Positions 46,209-53,539 of a DNA stretch of 64,000 nt are shown here, one piece after another. The DNA comes from Variovorax paradoxus (GTDB lineage Bacteria > Pseudomonadota > Gammaproteobacteria > Burkholderiales > Burkholderiaceae_C). The translations under genes and the position numbers were made by a program. The notes beneath the pieces were generated by a model that was not told the origin of the DNA, ran no database searches, and worked only from the letters and a program-made list of their open reading frames with translations. The DNA is taken from assembly GCF_018614875.1 (NCBI RefSeq), contig NZ_JAGGNW010000002.1, positions 248,001 to 312,000 on the forward strand, written 5' to 3'. The number at the start of each line of letters is the position of its first letter. The stretch's first letter is position 1.

Positions 46209-47193
46209 GTGCGAGTTCCCGTTCTTGAGGGGCGCCGCCGTCGCCGCCGTGCAGGCGGTCCGCCAGCAGCTCCGCAGCCAGGTTGCGGCCCAGCGCCGCA
46301 GAGAGCCCGACGTAGGCGCAGGTGACACGCGGATTGACCTCGATCACCACCGGCCCGCGCTGCGGATGCCAGACCAGGTCGATGCCGGCAAAGCCGCGCA
46401 GCCCGGGGATGGCGCGCGCCACCTGCATCGCGAGCGCGGCCAGCGGGCGCCAGCGCGGATCGCACTGGCCGGCCGCTTCGACGCTCACGCCATCGAAGGA
46501 CAGCCTTCCGCTCGCATCGATCGAAATGCGTTGGCGGTTGATGCTCAGCATCTGGGCGTTCTGCGTCGTGCACAGCAGCGAGACGCTCAGGGCTTCGCCT
46601 TCGATCCACGGTTCGAGCGTCAAGGTGGCGCCGGCCTGCGTGCGCTGAGCCTGGTCTTCGAGCGCATCCGCGTGGCGGGCGTGCACATGGGTGGCCACGC
46701 CGCCGGCGCCATCGTCGGGCTTGACGACCCAGCGTGCGATCCCGGGCGCATCGGTGAAGGCCAGCGGCGTCTGCACGCCGTGGGCGGCCAGGTGCGCGAG
46801 CGTGGCCTTCTTTCCGGCCGTCAGCTCGATGCCTTCCGCGCTGCAGCCCAGCCAGCGCGCATTGCCCACGGTGCGCTGGAAGCGCGCCAGCAGGCCGTCC
46901 GTTTCGGGCGCCACCAGCCATACCAGGTCGTGCAGCACGCTCTGCCGCGCCACGAAGTCGAAGGCCGATTCATTGGTGCGCGCCCGCAGCGGCACGACCC
47001 CTCTGGGCAGGGTGTTCCCCGGTTCGCAGACGGCTGCGGAGACCGAACAATCGGCGGCGCGCACCAGGTCCGCCACCATGGCGTCGCGCATCGACCGGCC
47101 CAGCGGCAGCAGCTCGTCGGCCGCCGCGTCGTCGCCATAGTCGCTCCAGCCGCCGCCGCTGAGATACTCGTAGACAAACACGCGTTTCGTCAT
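46195..47193 (-). CDS. ATP-grasp ligase of methylofuran synthesis (MfnD-like)
   Basis: A 332-residue ATP-grasp protein starting MTKRVFVYEYLSGGGW. It has WVVKPDDGAGGVATHVHA near residue 155, LEPWIEGEALSVSLL near residue 190 and the metal-binding VVIEVNPRVTCAYVGLS near residue 285. The family includes MfnD, the tyramine-glutamate ligase. First gene of the minus-strand ligase-MfnF-like-MfnE-like operon. Only 29 bases separate its start from the divergent hisA-like gene. Confidence 0.83.
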   Translation of the reverse strand: MTKRVFVYEYLSGGGWSDYGDDAAADELLPLGRSMRDAMVADLVRAADCSVSAAVCEPGNTLPRGVVPLRARTNESAFDFVARQSVLHDLVWLVAPETDGLLARFQRTVGNARWLGCSAEGIELTAGKKATLAHLAAHGVQTPLAFTDAPGIARWVVKPDDGAGGVATHVHARHADALEDQAQRTQAGATLTLEPWIEGEALSVSLLCTTQNAQMLSINRQRISIDASGRLSFDGVSVEAAGQCDPRWRPLAALAMQVARAIPGLRGFAGIDLVWHPQRGPVVIEVNPRVTCAYVGLSAALGRNLAAELLADRLHGGDGGAPQERELARAAA

Positions 47194-47222
47194 TTCATCA
47201 TCCACTTTCCGGGCTCTTCCCC

Positions 47223-47954
47223 ATGACTTCCGAACTGAACCTGATCCCTGTCGTCGACCTGCTGAAGGGCCAGGTGGTGAGGGCCGTGCGCGGCGACCGC
47301 AAGGCCTATAGGCCGATCGTGTCGGCGCTGTGCGCCAGCAGCGATCCGGTGACGGTGGCGCGCATCCTGTGCGAGCACTGCGCGGCCCGCCAGCTGTACG
47401 TGGCCGACCTCGATGCCTTGCAGGGCGGGGCGGTGCAGGTGGCCGTGCTGGCCGATCTGCTGCAGGCACTGCCGGGCATCGAGCTCTGGCTGGATGCCGG
47501 CCTCGCGGACGCATCGGCCGGCCAGGCGCTGCGGGAACAACTGGCACCGTACGCCGCGCGCATCGTGCTGGTGTTCGGCAGCGAATCGCTGCGGTCGCGC
47601 GAGGCGCTGGAGCGCTGTTTCGACACCGGCGCAGAAGGCGGTGCCGATCCCAGGGCGGTGCTGTCGCTGGACCGGCGCGACGGCCAGCGGCTCGATGCCG
47701 CCGGCTGCTGGGACGCGGTGGACCTGTGGCCCGAGCGGCTGATCGTGATGACGCTGGAGCGCGTCGGCTCCGGGGCCGGGCCCGACCTCGACACCCTGCA
47801 GGAAGTGAGGCGCCTCGCGCCCGACGCCACGGTCATCGGTGCCGGCGGAATCCGCAGCGAGGACGACCTGGCGCGTGCGAGCGCAGCCGGCGCCGACGCC
47901 TGGCTGGTGGCCAGCGCGCTGCACGACCTGCAACTGCCGCGCGTGCGCCGCTGA
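47223..47954 (+). CDS. HisA-like (beta-alpha)8 barrel protein of the H4MPT cluster
   Basis: A 243-residue HisA/HisF-family barrel. The first catalytic Asp is kept (IPVVDLLKGQVVRAVRGDR), the second appears in VLSLDRRDG, and the C-terminal phosphate-binding GAGGIRSEDDL is present. The first phosphate motif of HisA (DLDGA) is altered to ADLDALQGG. It is not the histidine enzyme, because no other his genes are near. Homologues recur in bacterial and archaeal C1 clusters, suggesting an Amadori-type isomerisation in cofactor synthesis; unproven. Confidence 0.8.
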   Translation: MTSELNLIPVVDLLKGQVVRAVRGDRKAYRPIVSALCASSDPVTVARILCEHCAARQLYVADLDALQGGAVQVAVLADLLQALPGIELWLDAGLADASAGQALREQLAPYAARIVLVFGSESLRSREALERCFDTGAEGGADPRAVLSLDRRDGQRLDAAGCWDAVDLWPERLIVMTLERVGSGAGPDLDTLQEVRRLAPDATVIGAGGIRSEDDLARASAAGADAWLVASALHDLQLPRVRR

Positions 47955-48186
47955 ACTGCCGAAGCCGGTGCGACGAGGGTGGGTGAGGCGTGCCATCAGC
48001 CCGCTGTACACACGAACCGTGCCATCCACCCGGGAGCTCGCATGCACTGCCGCCGGCCGCTGCCGGCACGCATTGACCGCCAAAAGCGCAACACTCTGTC
48101 TCACATCGTGTGTGTCATCCGGGCCCTGTCCCAAGGCGCGGCGGCCTCGCGGGTGAATGGCACATGGCTTGCGTGGTGGCCTGCCC
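47955..48186 (+). promoter_or_regulatory. fhc operon control region
   Basis: A 232-base non-coding spacer upstream of fhcB. It holds three TGTC words (48097, 48113, 48127), one as TGTCCC, a short interrupted palindrome CACA-TCG-TGTG at 48102-48112, and the -24/-12 element at 48158-48173. No sigma70 promoter stands out. Confidence 0.5.
48158..48173 (+). promoter_or_regulatory. Sigma54 (-24/-12) promoter of the fhc operon
   Basis: TGGCACATGGCTTGCG matches TGGCACG-N4-TTGCW at 10 of 12 positions with exact GG-N10-GC spacing. The predicted start near 48184 would leave only about 2-3 bases before the ATG at 48187, so either the message is nearly leaderless or the element is fortuitous. Confidence 0.5.
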
Positions 48187-49419
48187 ATGAACGAGCCCGA
48201 CAACGCTGCGCAGCCCCCGAATACCCCCTGGACCTGTCCCTTTTGCCCCCTGCTGTGCGATACCTTCGGCGTCGACGTGGGGCCGCCCGGCACGCCGCTG
48301 AAGCTCTTGGGCAGCGACTGCCCGCGTGCGCGCAGTGCGCTGGCCAACTTCGATGCCACGGCCGGCGCGGGGCGGCCGCAGGTCGACGGCCAGGACTGCC
48401 ATCTGGACACCGCGCTGAGCACGGCCGCCTCGTTGCTCGCCGCGAGCCGCCAGCCCTTGTTCGGCGGCCTCGGCACCGACGTCGCGGGCGCGAGGGCCCT
48501 CTACGCGCTGGCCTGCGAGACCGACGCCATCTGCGACCCGGCCCAGGGCGCGGCGATGATGCATGGCCTGCGCGCGCTGCAGGACCGCGGCGGCTTCAGC
48601 ACCACGCTGGCGGAGGTGAGGATGCGGGCCGACCTGATCGTCTGCATGACCGAGGAGCCGACGGTGCATTACCCGGAACTTTTCCGCCGCTTCGGCGTGG
48701 AAGAGCGGGAAGGCGTGGCTGTGGAAACGCTGCCCCTGCACGGCGACCTGTTCGACACCGTGGCGCTGCTCGCAGCGCTCGTGGCGGGCCGCGTTTCGAA
48801 AGACGATGCCCGCGTGCCGGCCGGGCTGGCTGCGCTCTCGGCGCGCCTGCAGGCGGCGCGCTATGCGGTGCTGGTGTACGAATCGGGCCGGCTGCCGGAG
48901 CAGGGCGCGCTGATCATCGAGGCAATCCAGCGCATCGTCGGCACGCTCAACCGCAGCACTCGCGCGGCCTCGTTGCCGCTGGGCGGCGGCGACGGGGCCT
49001 CCACCGTGAACCAGGTGTTCGCCTGGCTCTCGGGCCTGCCGCTGCGTTCGCGCGCCGGGCCGCTGGGCCTGGAGCATGAGCCGCTGTGCTTCGATGCCGG
49101 GCGCCTGCTGGCCGATGGGGCGGTCGACACGCTGCTGTGGGTGTCGAGCTACGGCCCCGAGCCCGCGCCGCCCGCGGCTGGCGTGCCGCGCATCGTGCTC
49201 GGCCATCCGGGAATGCAGCTGCCGCCCGATGCGCACGAGCTGGTGTTCATCCCCGTCTCCACACCCGGCATCAGTTCCGCAGGCCATCTGTTCCGCACCG
49301 ACGGCTCGGTGCTGCTGCCGCTGCGCCCTGTATACGAAGACGGCCTGCCGAGCGTGGGCGAGGTGGTCCGGCGCCTGACGCAGGCTGTGCAGGCGCTGAA
49401 GCGGGGACGCGTGCAATGA
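48187..49419 (+). CDS. fhcB: Formyltransferase/hydrolase complex subunit FhcB
   Basis: A 410-residue FwdB-like subunit of the complex that converts formyl-H4MPT to formate. It keeps an N-terminal cysteine motif (WTCPFCPLLCD and GSDCPRA) but is much shorter than molybdenum or tungsten formylmethanofuran dehydrogenases and shows no pterin-metal ligand. It is thought to have a structural role. The ATG at 48187 is used; an in-frame ATG at 48157 adds 10 residues and would overlap the sigma54-like element. The stop overlaps fhcA. Confidence 0.9.
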   Translation: MNEPDNAAQPPNTPWTCPFCPLLCDTFGVDVGPPGTPLKLLGSDCPRARSALANFDATAGAGRPQVDGQDCHLDTALSTAASLLAASRQPLFGGLGTDVAGARALYALACETDAICDPAQGAAMMHGLRALQDRGGFSTTLAEVRMRADLIVCMTEEPTVHYPELFRRFGVEEREGVAVETLPLHGDLFDTVALLAALVAGRVSKDDARVPAGLAALSARLQAARYAVLVYESGRLPEQGALIIEAIQRIVGTLNRSTRAASLPLGGGDGASTVNQVFAWLSGLPLRSRAGPLGLEHEPLCFDAGRLLADGAVDTLLWVSSYGPEPAPPAAGVPRIVLGHPGMQLPPDAHELVFIPVSTPGISSAGHLFRTDGSVLLPLRPVYEDGLPSVGEVVRRLTQAVQALKRGRVQ

Positions 49420-51119
49420 CGACGACGCTTTGCCTGCGCGGCGGCCGCGTCATCGATCCCGCGAACGGATGGGACGAGGTGCGCGACCTGTACGTGCGCG
49501 ACGGCCGCATGGTCGAGCTGGCGCCGAACGAAACTGCGACCGAGGAGATCGACATCGGCGGCTGCATCGTGATGGCCGGCGGCATCGACATGCACACCCA
49601 CATCGGCGGCGGCAAGGTCAACCTCGCGCGCATGCTGCTGCCCGAAGACCACCGCTTGAACGCGAACCCCCTTGCGCTGCCCGACAACGTGCTCGAGCTC
49701 GCATCGTGCGGCACCTGCACGCCGGGCACGCTGGCCACCGGCTACCGCTACGTCGAGATGGGCTACACGGCCGCCTTCGAGCCGGCCATGATGGCCTGCA
49801 ATGCGCGCCACGCGCACATGGAGATGGGCGACACGCCCATCCTCGACCATGGCGCCTACGTGATGCTCGGCAACGACGAGCTGTTTCTGCGCATGCTGGC
49901 CGAGCGCTGGGATTTCGAACGCATCCGCGACTACGCGGGCTGGACCATCAACGCCAGCAAGGCGATGGGCGTGAAGGTGGTGAACCCCGGCGGCATCTCG
50001 GCCTTCAAGTTCAACCAGCGCAAGCTCGACGTCGACGAGAACCACGCGCACTGGCAGGTCACGCCGCGGCAGGTGGTGCACACGCTGGCGCGCGCGCTGC
50101 GCGAGCTTGGCGTGCCGCATCCGCTGCACATCCATGGCAGCAACCTGGGCGTGGCGGGCAACATCCAATCCACGCTCGACACCATCGCCGCGCTCGACGG
50201 ACTGCCCGGGCACCTGACGCACATCCAGTTCCACGCCTATGGCACCGAGGGGCCGAAGAAGTTCTCCTCGGCCGCGCTGCAGCTGGCGGAGGTGGTGAAC
50301 GCGAACAGGAACGTCAGCATCGACGTGGGCCAGATCATGTTCGGCCAGACCGTCACGGCCTCGGGCGACACCATGCGCCAGCATGCGCAGTCGGGCCTGG
50401 CCGATCCGCGCAAGTGGATCGGCGCCGACATCGAGTGCGAGGCCGGCTGCGGCGTGGTGCCGTTCCGCTACCGCGAGCAGAGCTATGTGAATGCGCTGCA
50501 GTGGGTCATCGGACTGGAGATCTTCCTGCTGGTGGACGACCCGTGGCGCGTGGTGCTGACCACCGACCATCCCAACGGCGGCCCGTTCACGAGCTATCCG
50601 CACCTGATCCGCCTGCTGATGGACCGCAGCTTCCGCGAGGAGCAGCTGGCCAAGCTGCATCCCGAGGTGGCGGCAGAGGCCGCGCTGCGCTCGATCACGC
50701 GCGAGCTCTCGCTTTACGAGATCGCGATCATGACCCGCGCCGGCCCCGCGCGGCTGCTGGGCCTGCGCGACCGCGGCCACCTGGGCGCGGGGGCCGCGGC
50801 CGACATTGCGGTGTATCGCGAGGATGCCGACCGCGAGGCCATGTTCGCAACGCCCGAATACGTGTTCAAGGACGGTGTGCTGGTCTCGCTCGCCGGCCGC
50901 GTCACGGCGGCGCCGGTGGGCGGCACGCACTTCGTCGCGCCGGACTATGACCGCGGCATCGAGAAGCGGCTGCGCCGGCATCTGGCGTCGCAGGGCTCGG
51001 TCAACTTCGACCACATCGCCATCGGCCACGACGAGCTGTGCCAATGCTGCAACGGCGGGCGCCTGCTGCCGGCCGAGTGTTTCCAGGAGGCGCCGCCCAC
51101 CCAGGCGGGGACGGCATGA
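49416..51119 (+). CDS. fhcA: Formyltransferase/hydrolase complex subunit FhcA (formylmethylofuran hydrolase)
   Basis: A 567-residue amidohydrolase, the hydrolytic subunit that releases formate from formylmethylofuran. The binuclear-zinc motifs are visible: MHTHIGGGKVNLARM near residue 53, the Lys of NASKAMGVKVVNPGG near residue 185, HIHGSNLGVAGN near residue 237 and LTTDHPNGGPF near residue 385. It is coupled by 4-base overlaps to fhcB and fhcD. Confidence 0.95.
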   Translation: MTTTLCLRGGRVIDPANGWDEVRDLYVRDGRMVELAPNETATEEIDIGGCIVMAGGIDMHTHIGGGKVNLARMLLPEDHRLNANPLALPDNVLELASCGTCTPGTLATGYRYVEMGYTAAFEPAMMACNARHAHMEMGDTPILDHGAYVMLGNDELFLRMLAERWDFERIRDYAGWTINASKAMGVKVVNPGGISAFKFNQRKLDVDENHAHWQVTPRQVVHTLARALRELGVPHPLHIHGSNLGVAGNIQSTLDTIAALDGLPGHLTHIQFHAYGTEGPKKFSSAALQLAEVVNANRNVSIDVGQIMFGQTVTASGDTMRQHAQSGLADPRKWIGADIECEAGCGVVPFRYREQSYVNALQWVIGLEIFLLVDDPWRVVLTTDHPNGGPFTSYPHLIRLLMDRSFREEQLAKLHPEVAAEAALRSITRELSLYEIAIMTRAGPARLLGLRDRGHLGAGAAADIAVYREDADREAMFATPEYVFKDGVLVSLAGRVTAAPVGGTHFVAPDYDRGIEKRLRRHLASQGSVNFDHIAIGHDELCQCCNGGRLLPAECFQEAPPTQAGTA

Positions 51120-52075
51120 CGGTTTCATCATCCCTGCAGCGCAACGGCGTCGTCATCGACCAAACCTTTGCCGAGGCCTTTCCGATGAAGGCCACGCGCA
51201 TTCTCATCACGGCGCACAACATGGCATGGGCGCGCCACGCGGCGGTGTCGGCCACCGGCTTCGCGACCTCGGTCATCGCCTGCGGCTGCGAGGCCGGCAT
51301 CGAGCGCGAGATCGCTCCGCACGAATCGCCCGATGGCCGACCGGGCGTGAGCGTGCTGATGTTCTCCATTTCGGGCAAGGAGCTGGCCAAGCAGCTCGAA
51401 CGCCGCGTCGGCCAGTGCGTGCTGACCTGCCCGACCACCGCGGTGTTCGCCGGCCTGCCGAAAGGCGCCGGCAGCGACGTGGCCGCACTCGGCAAGAACC
51501 TGCGCTTCTTCGGCGACGGCTGGCAGATCTCCAAGATGATCGATGGTGTGCGCTACTGGCGCGTGCCGGTGATGGACGGCGAGTTCGTGGCCCAGGAAGA
51601 CACGCCCGTGGTGAAGGCCGTGGGCGGCGGCAACCTGCTGCTGCTGGCGCGCGACACCGATGCGGCGCTGGCCGCCGCCGAGGCCGCGGTGGCGGCGATG
51701 AAGCGGCTGCCCAATGTGGTGATGCCGTTTCCGGGCGGCGTGGTGCGCTCGGGCTCGAAGGTCGGCAGCCGCTACGCGAACCTCAACGCCTCGACCAACG
51801 ATGCCTTCTGTCCCAGCCTTGTCGGGCTGGTGGCGCACAGCGAATTGGCAAGCGGAGCTTCCACCCAGGAGATCGGCTGCGTGATGGAAATCGTGATCGA
51901 CGGCCTGACCGAGGCCGACGTGGGCGCGGCCATGCGCGTGGGCATGGAAGCCGCCATCGCCATCGGACCGGCCGGCGGACTGCAGCGCATCTCGGCCGGC
52001 AACTACGGCGGCAAGCTGGGGCCGTTTCATTTCCATCTGCACAAGCTGCTGTCCGCGGCGGGGGACGCGGCATGA
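51116..52075 (+). CDS. fhcD: Formylmethanofuran:tetrahydromethanopterin formyltransferase FhcD
   Basis: A 319-residue formyltransferase that moves the formyl group from H4MPT to methylofuran. Family segments: VIDQTFAEAFPMKATRILIT near residue 13, QCVLTCPTTAVFAG near residue 100 and SRYANLNASTNDAFCP near residue 218. It overlaps fhcA by 4 bases and is followed by a 55-base spacer before fhcC. Confidence 0.95.
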   Translation: MTVSSSLQRNGVVIDQTFAEAFPMKATRILITAHNMAWARHAAVSATGFATSVIACGCEAGIEREIAPHESPDGRPGVSVLMFSISGKELAKQLERRVGQCVLTCPTTAVFAGLPKGAGSDVAALGKNLRFFGDGWQISKMIDGVRYWRVPVMDGEFVAQEDTPVVKAVGGGNLLLLARDTDAALAAAEAAVAAMKRLPNVVMPFPGGVVRSGSKVGSRYANLNASTNDAFCPSLVGLVAHSELASGASTQEIGCVMEIVIDGLTEADVGAAMRVGMEAAIAIGPAGGLQRISAGNYGGKLGPFHFHLHKLLSAAGDAA

Positions 52076-52076
52076 G

Positions 52077-52130
52077 CCGCCGGGCCGCTCCCAAGGCGAA
52101 TACCGCAGCGCGTAGCGCGGAGGTTGCCTT
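52077..52130 (+). repeat. Intergenic repeat copy inside the fhc operon
   Basis: This spacer contains GCCGGGCCGCTCCCAAGG and then GCGCGTAGCGCGG just before the fhcC ATG. The same words occur, inverted, at 23745-23812. A GGAGG run within the copy is well placed to serve as the fhcC ribosome binding site. Confidence 0.5.
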
Positions 52131-52955
52131 ATGAGCGGATGGCATTTGAGGCTGCGGCAGGCGCCCGCCTTGCGCGTCGATCTGCGCGGCATCACGCCGG
52201 CGACGCTGGCGGAACTCTCGGCTGCGCAGGTCGGGCACCTGCCCGTGGGCCATGGCAACGCGATGCTGGCGCTGGCCGAGCTGTTCGACGTCGCGCCGGG
52301 CAGGGAAGAGGGCATGCTGCACTTCGAGGGCGATCTCGGGCGCTTCGACCACATCGGCTGGCAGATGGACAGCGGCCGCATCCGCGTCGAAGGGCATGCC
52401 GGCCACTATGCGGGCGGCTGCATGCGCGGCGGCGAGCTGCACATCGAAGGCCGCGCCGGCCTGCTGGCGGCCTGCGAGATGGCCGGCGGCACCGTCGACG
52501 TGAAGGGCGACGTCGGCGACTTCGCAGCCAGCACCTTGCCCGGCAGCATGGACGGCATGCGCGGCGGCACCTTCGTCGTGCATGGCCATGCCGGCGAACG
52601 CTTCGGCGACCGCATGCGGCGCGGCACCGCGCTGGTCCATGGCGACGCGGGCGCGTTCCTGGGCTCGCGCATGGTGGCGGGTACGATCGCGGTGGGTGGC
52701 AAGGTCGGCGCGCATGCGGGCTATGGCATGCGCCGCGGCAGCATCGTCTTCGCGGGCGCTGCGCTGCCGGCAGGCGTCGAGGCGGCGTTGAGCTTCGTGC
52801 CGAACCGGACTGCAACGCCGGTGTTCTGGGCCTTGCTGGCGCGCGATCTCGCGCGCCACGGCGGCCCCTTCAGCGACGTGCCCGCACGCCGCATCGAACG
52901 CCACCTGGGCGACCTCTCTGCCGACGGAAAAGGCGAACTCATCTTGTGCCGGTGA
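52131..52955 (+). CDS. fhcC: Formyltransferase/hydrolase complex subunit FhcC
   Basis: A 274-residue FwdC-like subunit made of right-handed beta-helix repeats with the GxxGxxxG pattern (EGHAGHYAGGCMRGG, HGHAGERFGDRM, GGKVGAHAGYGMRRG). It forms the scaffold that places the methylofuran arm between FhcA and FhcD. GGAGG lies upstream of the ATG. Confidence 0.94.
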   Translation: MSGWHLRLRQAPALRVDLRGITPATLAELSAAQVGHLPVGHGNAMLALAELFDVAPGREEGMLHFEGDLGRFDHIGWQMDSGRIRVEGHAGHYAGGCMRGGELHIEGRAGLLAACEMAGGTVDVKGDVGDFAASTLPGSMDGMRGGTFVVHGHAGERFGDRMRRGTALVHGDAGAFLGSRMVAGTIAVGGKVGAHAGYGMRRGSIVFAGAALPAGVEAALSFVPNRTATPVFWALLARDLARHGGPFSDVPARRIERHLGDLSADGKGELILCR

Positions 52956-53003
52956 CTCGCTTCCAGGACGCACCGTTTCCTTTCCTTTAACCTCGAGTTG
53001 TTC

Positions 53004-53537
53004 ATGACGCATCCCCATCTTTTCCACGCCGGCGAAGCCACCGTGCTCGCCAAGGAAGGCCAGTTCACCGACGCCATGCCGGAGATCCTGATCGGCGCGA
53101 CCGATGGTCCGGTAGGCCAGGCGTTCGCCAACATGATGGCGCAGAGCAAGGGCCACACCGCGATGTTCGCGATCCGTGCCTGCAACCAGCTCGTGCGGCC
53201 CGCGACCATCATGGTGCCCAAGGTCACACTGAAGGACGCGGCCAACATCGACCTGTTCGGCGGCGTGGTGCAGAGCGCAACCGCCGATGCGGTGGTCGAT
53301 TGCCTGATCGAGGGCATCATTCCCAGGGAACATGCCAACACGCTGTGCATCATCAGCCTGGTGTGGATCGATCCGCGCTGCGCCAAGGACCAGGACCTCG
53401 ACAAGAAAGACATGTACCGCACCAACTACGAAGCCACCAAGCTCGCGATCCGGCGCGCGCTGAACAACGAGCCGTCGGTGGAGGAGCTGATCGCCAACCG
53501 GCATCGCATCAAGCACGACATGGACGACTGGAGCTGA
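53004..53537 (+). CDS. Fae homologue without the catalytic histidine (Fae2-type)
   Basis: A 177-residue Fae paralogue. It aligns over its full length with Fae at 37729 (for example PATIMVPKVTLKDAANIDLFGG against [16 protein letters not shown]), but the active-site AHIDLIIG reads AMPEILIG here, so the catalytic His is Met. Enzymatic formaldehyde condensation is therefore unlikely. A carrier, sensor or regulatory role is possible; homologues with this change are known but have no agreed function. It sits inside the fhc operon, 48 bases after fhcC. The ATG at 53004 is preferred to a TTG at 52998. Confidence 0.88.
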   Translation: MTHPHLFHAGEATVLAKEGQFTDAMPEILIGATDGPVGQAFANMMAQSKGHTAMFAIRACNQLVRPATIMVPKVTLKDAANIDLFGGVVQSATADAVVDCLIEGIIPREHANTLCIISLVWIDPRCAKDQDLDKKDMYRTNYEATKLAIRRALNNEPSVEELIANRHRIKHDMDDWS

Positions 53538-53539
53538 GC

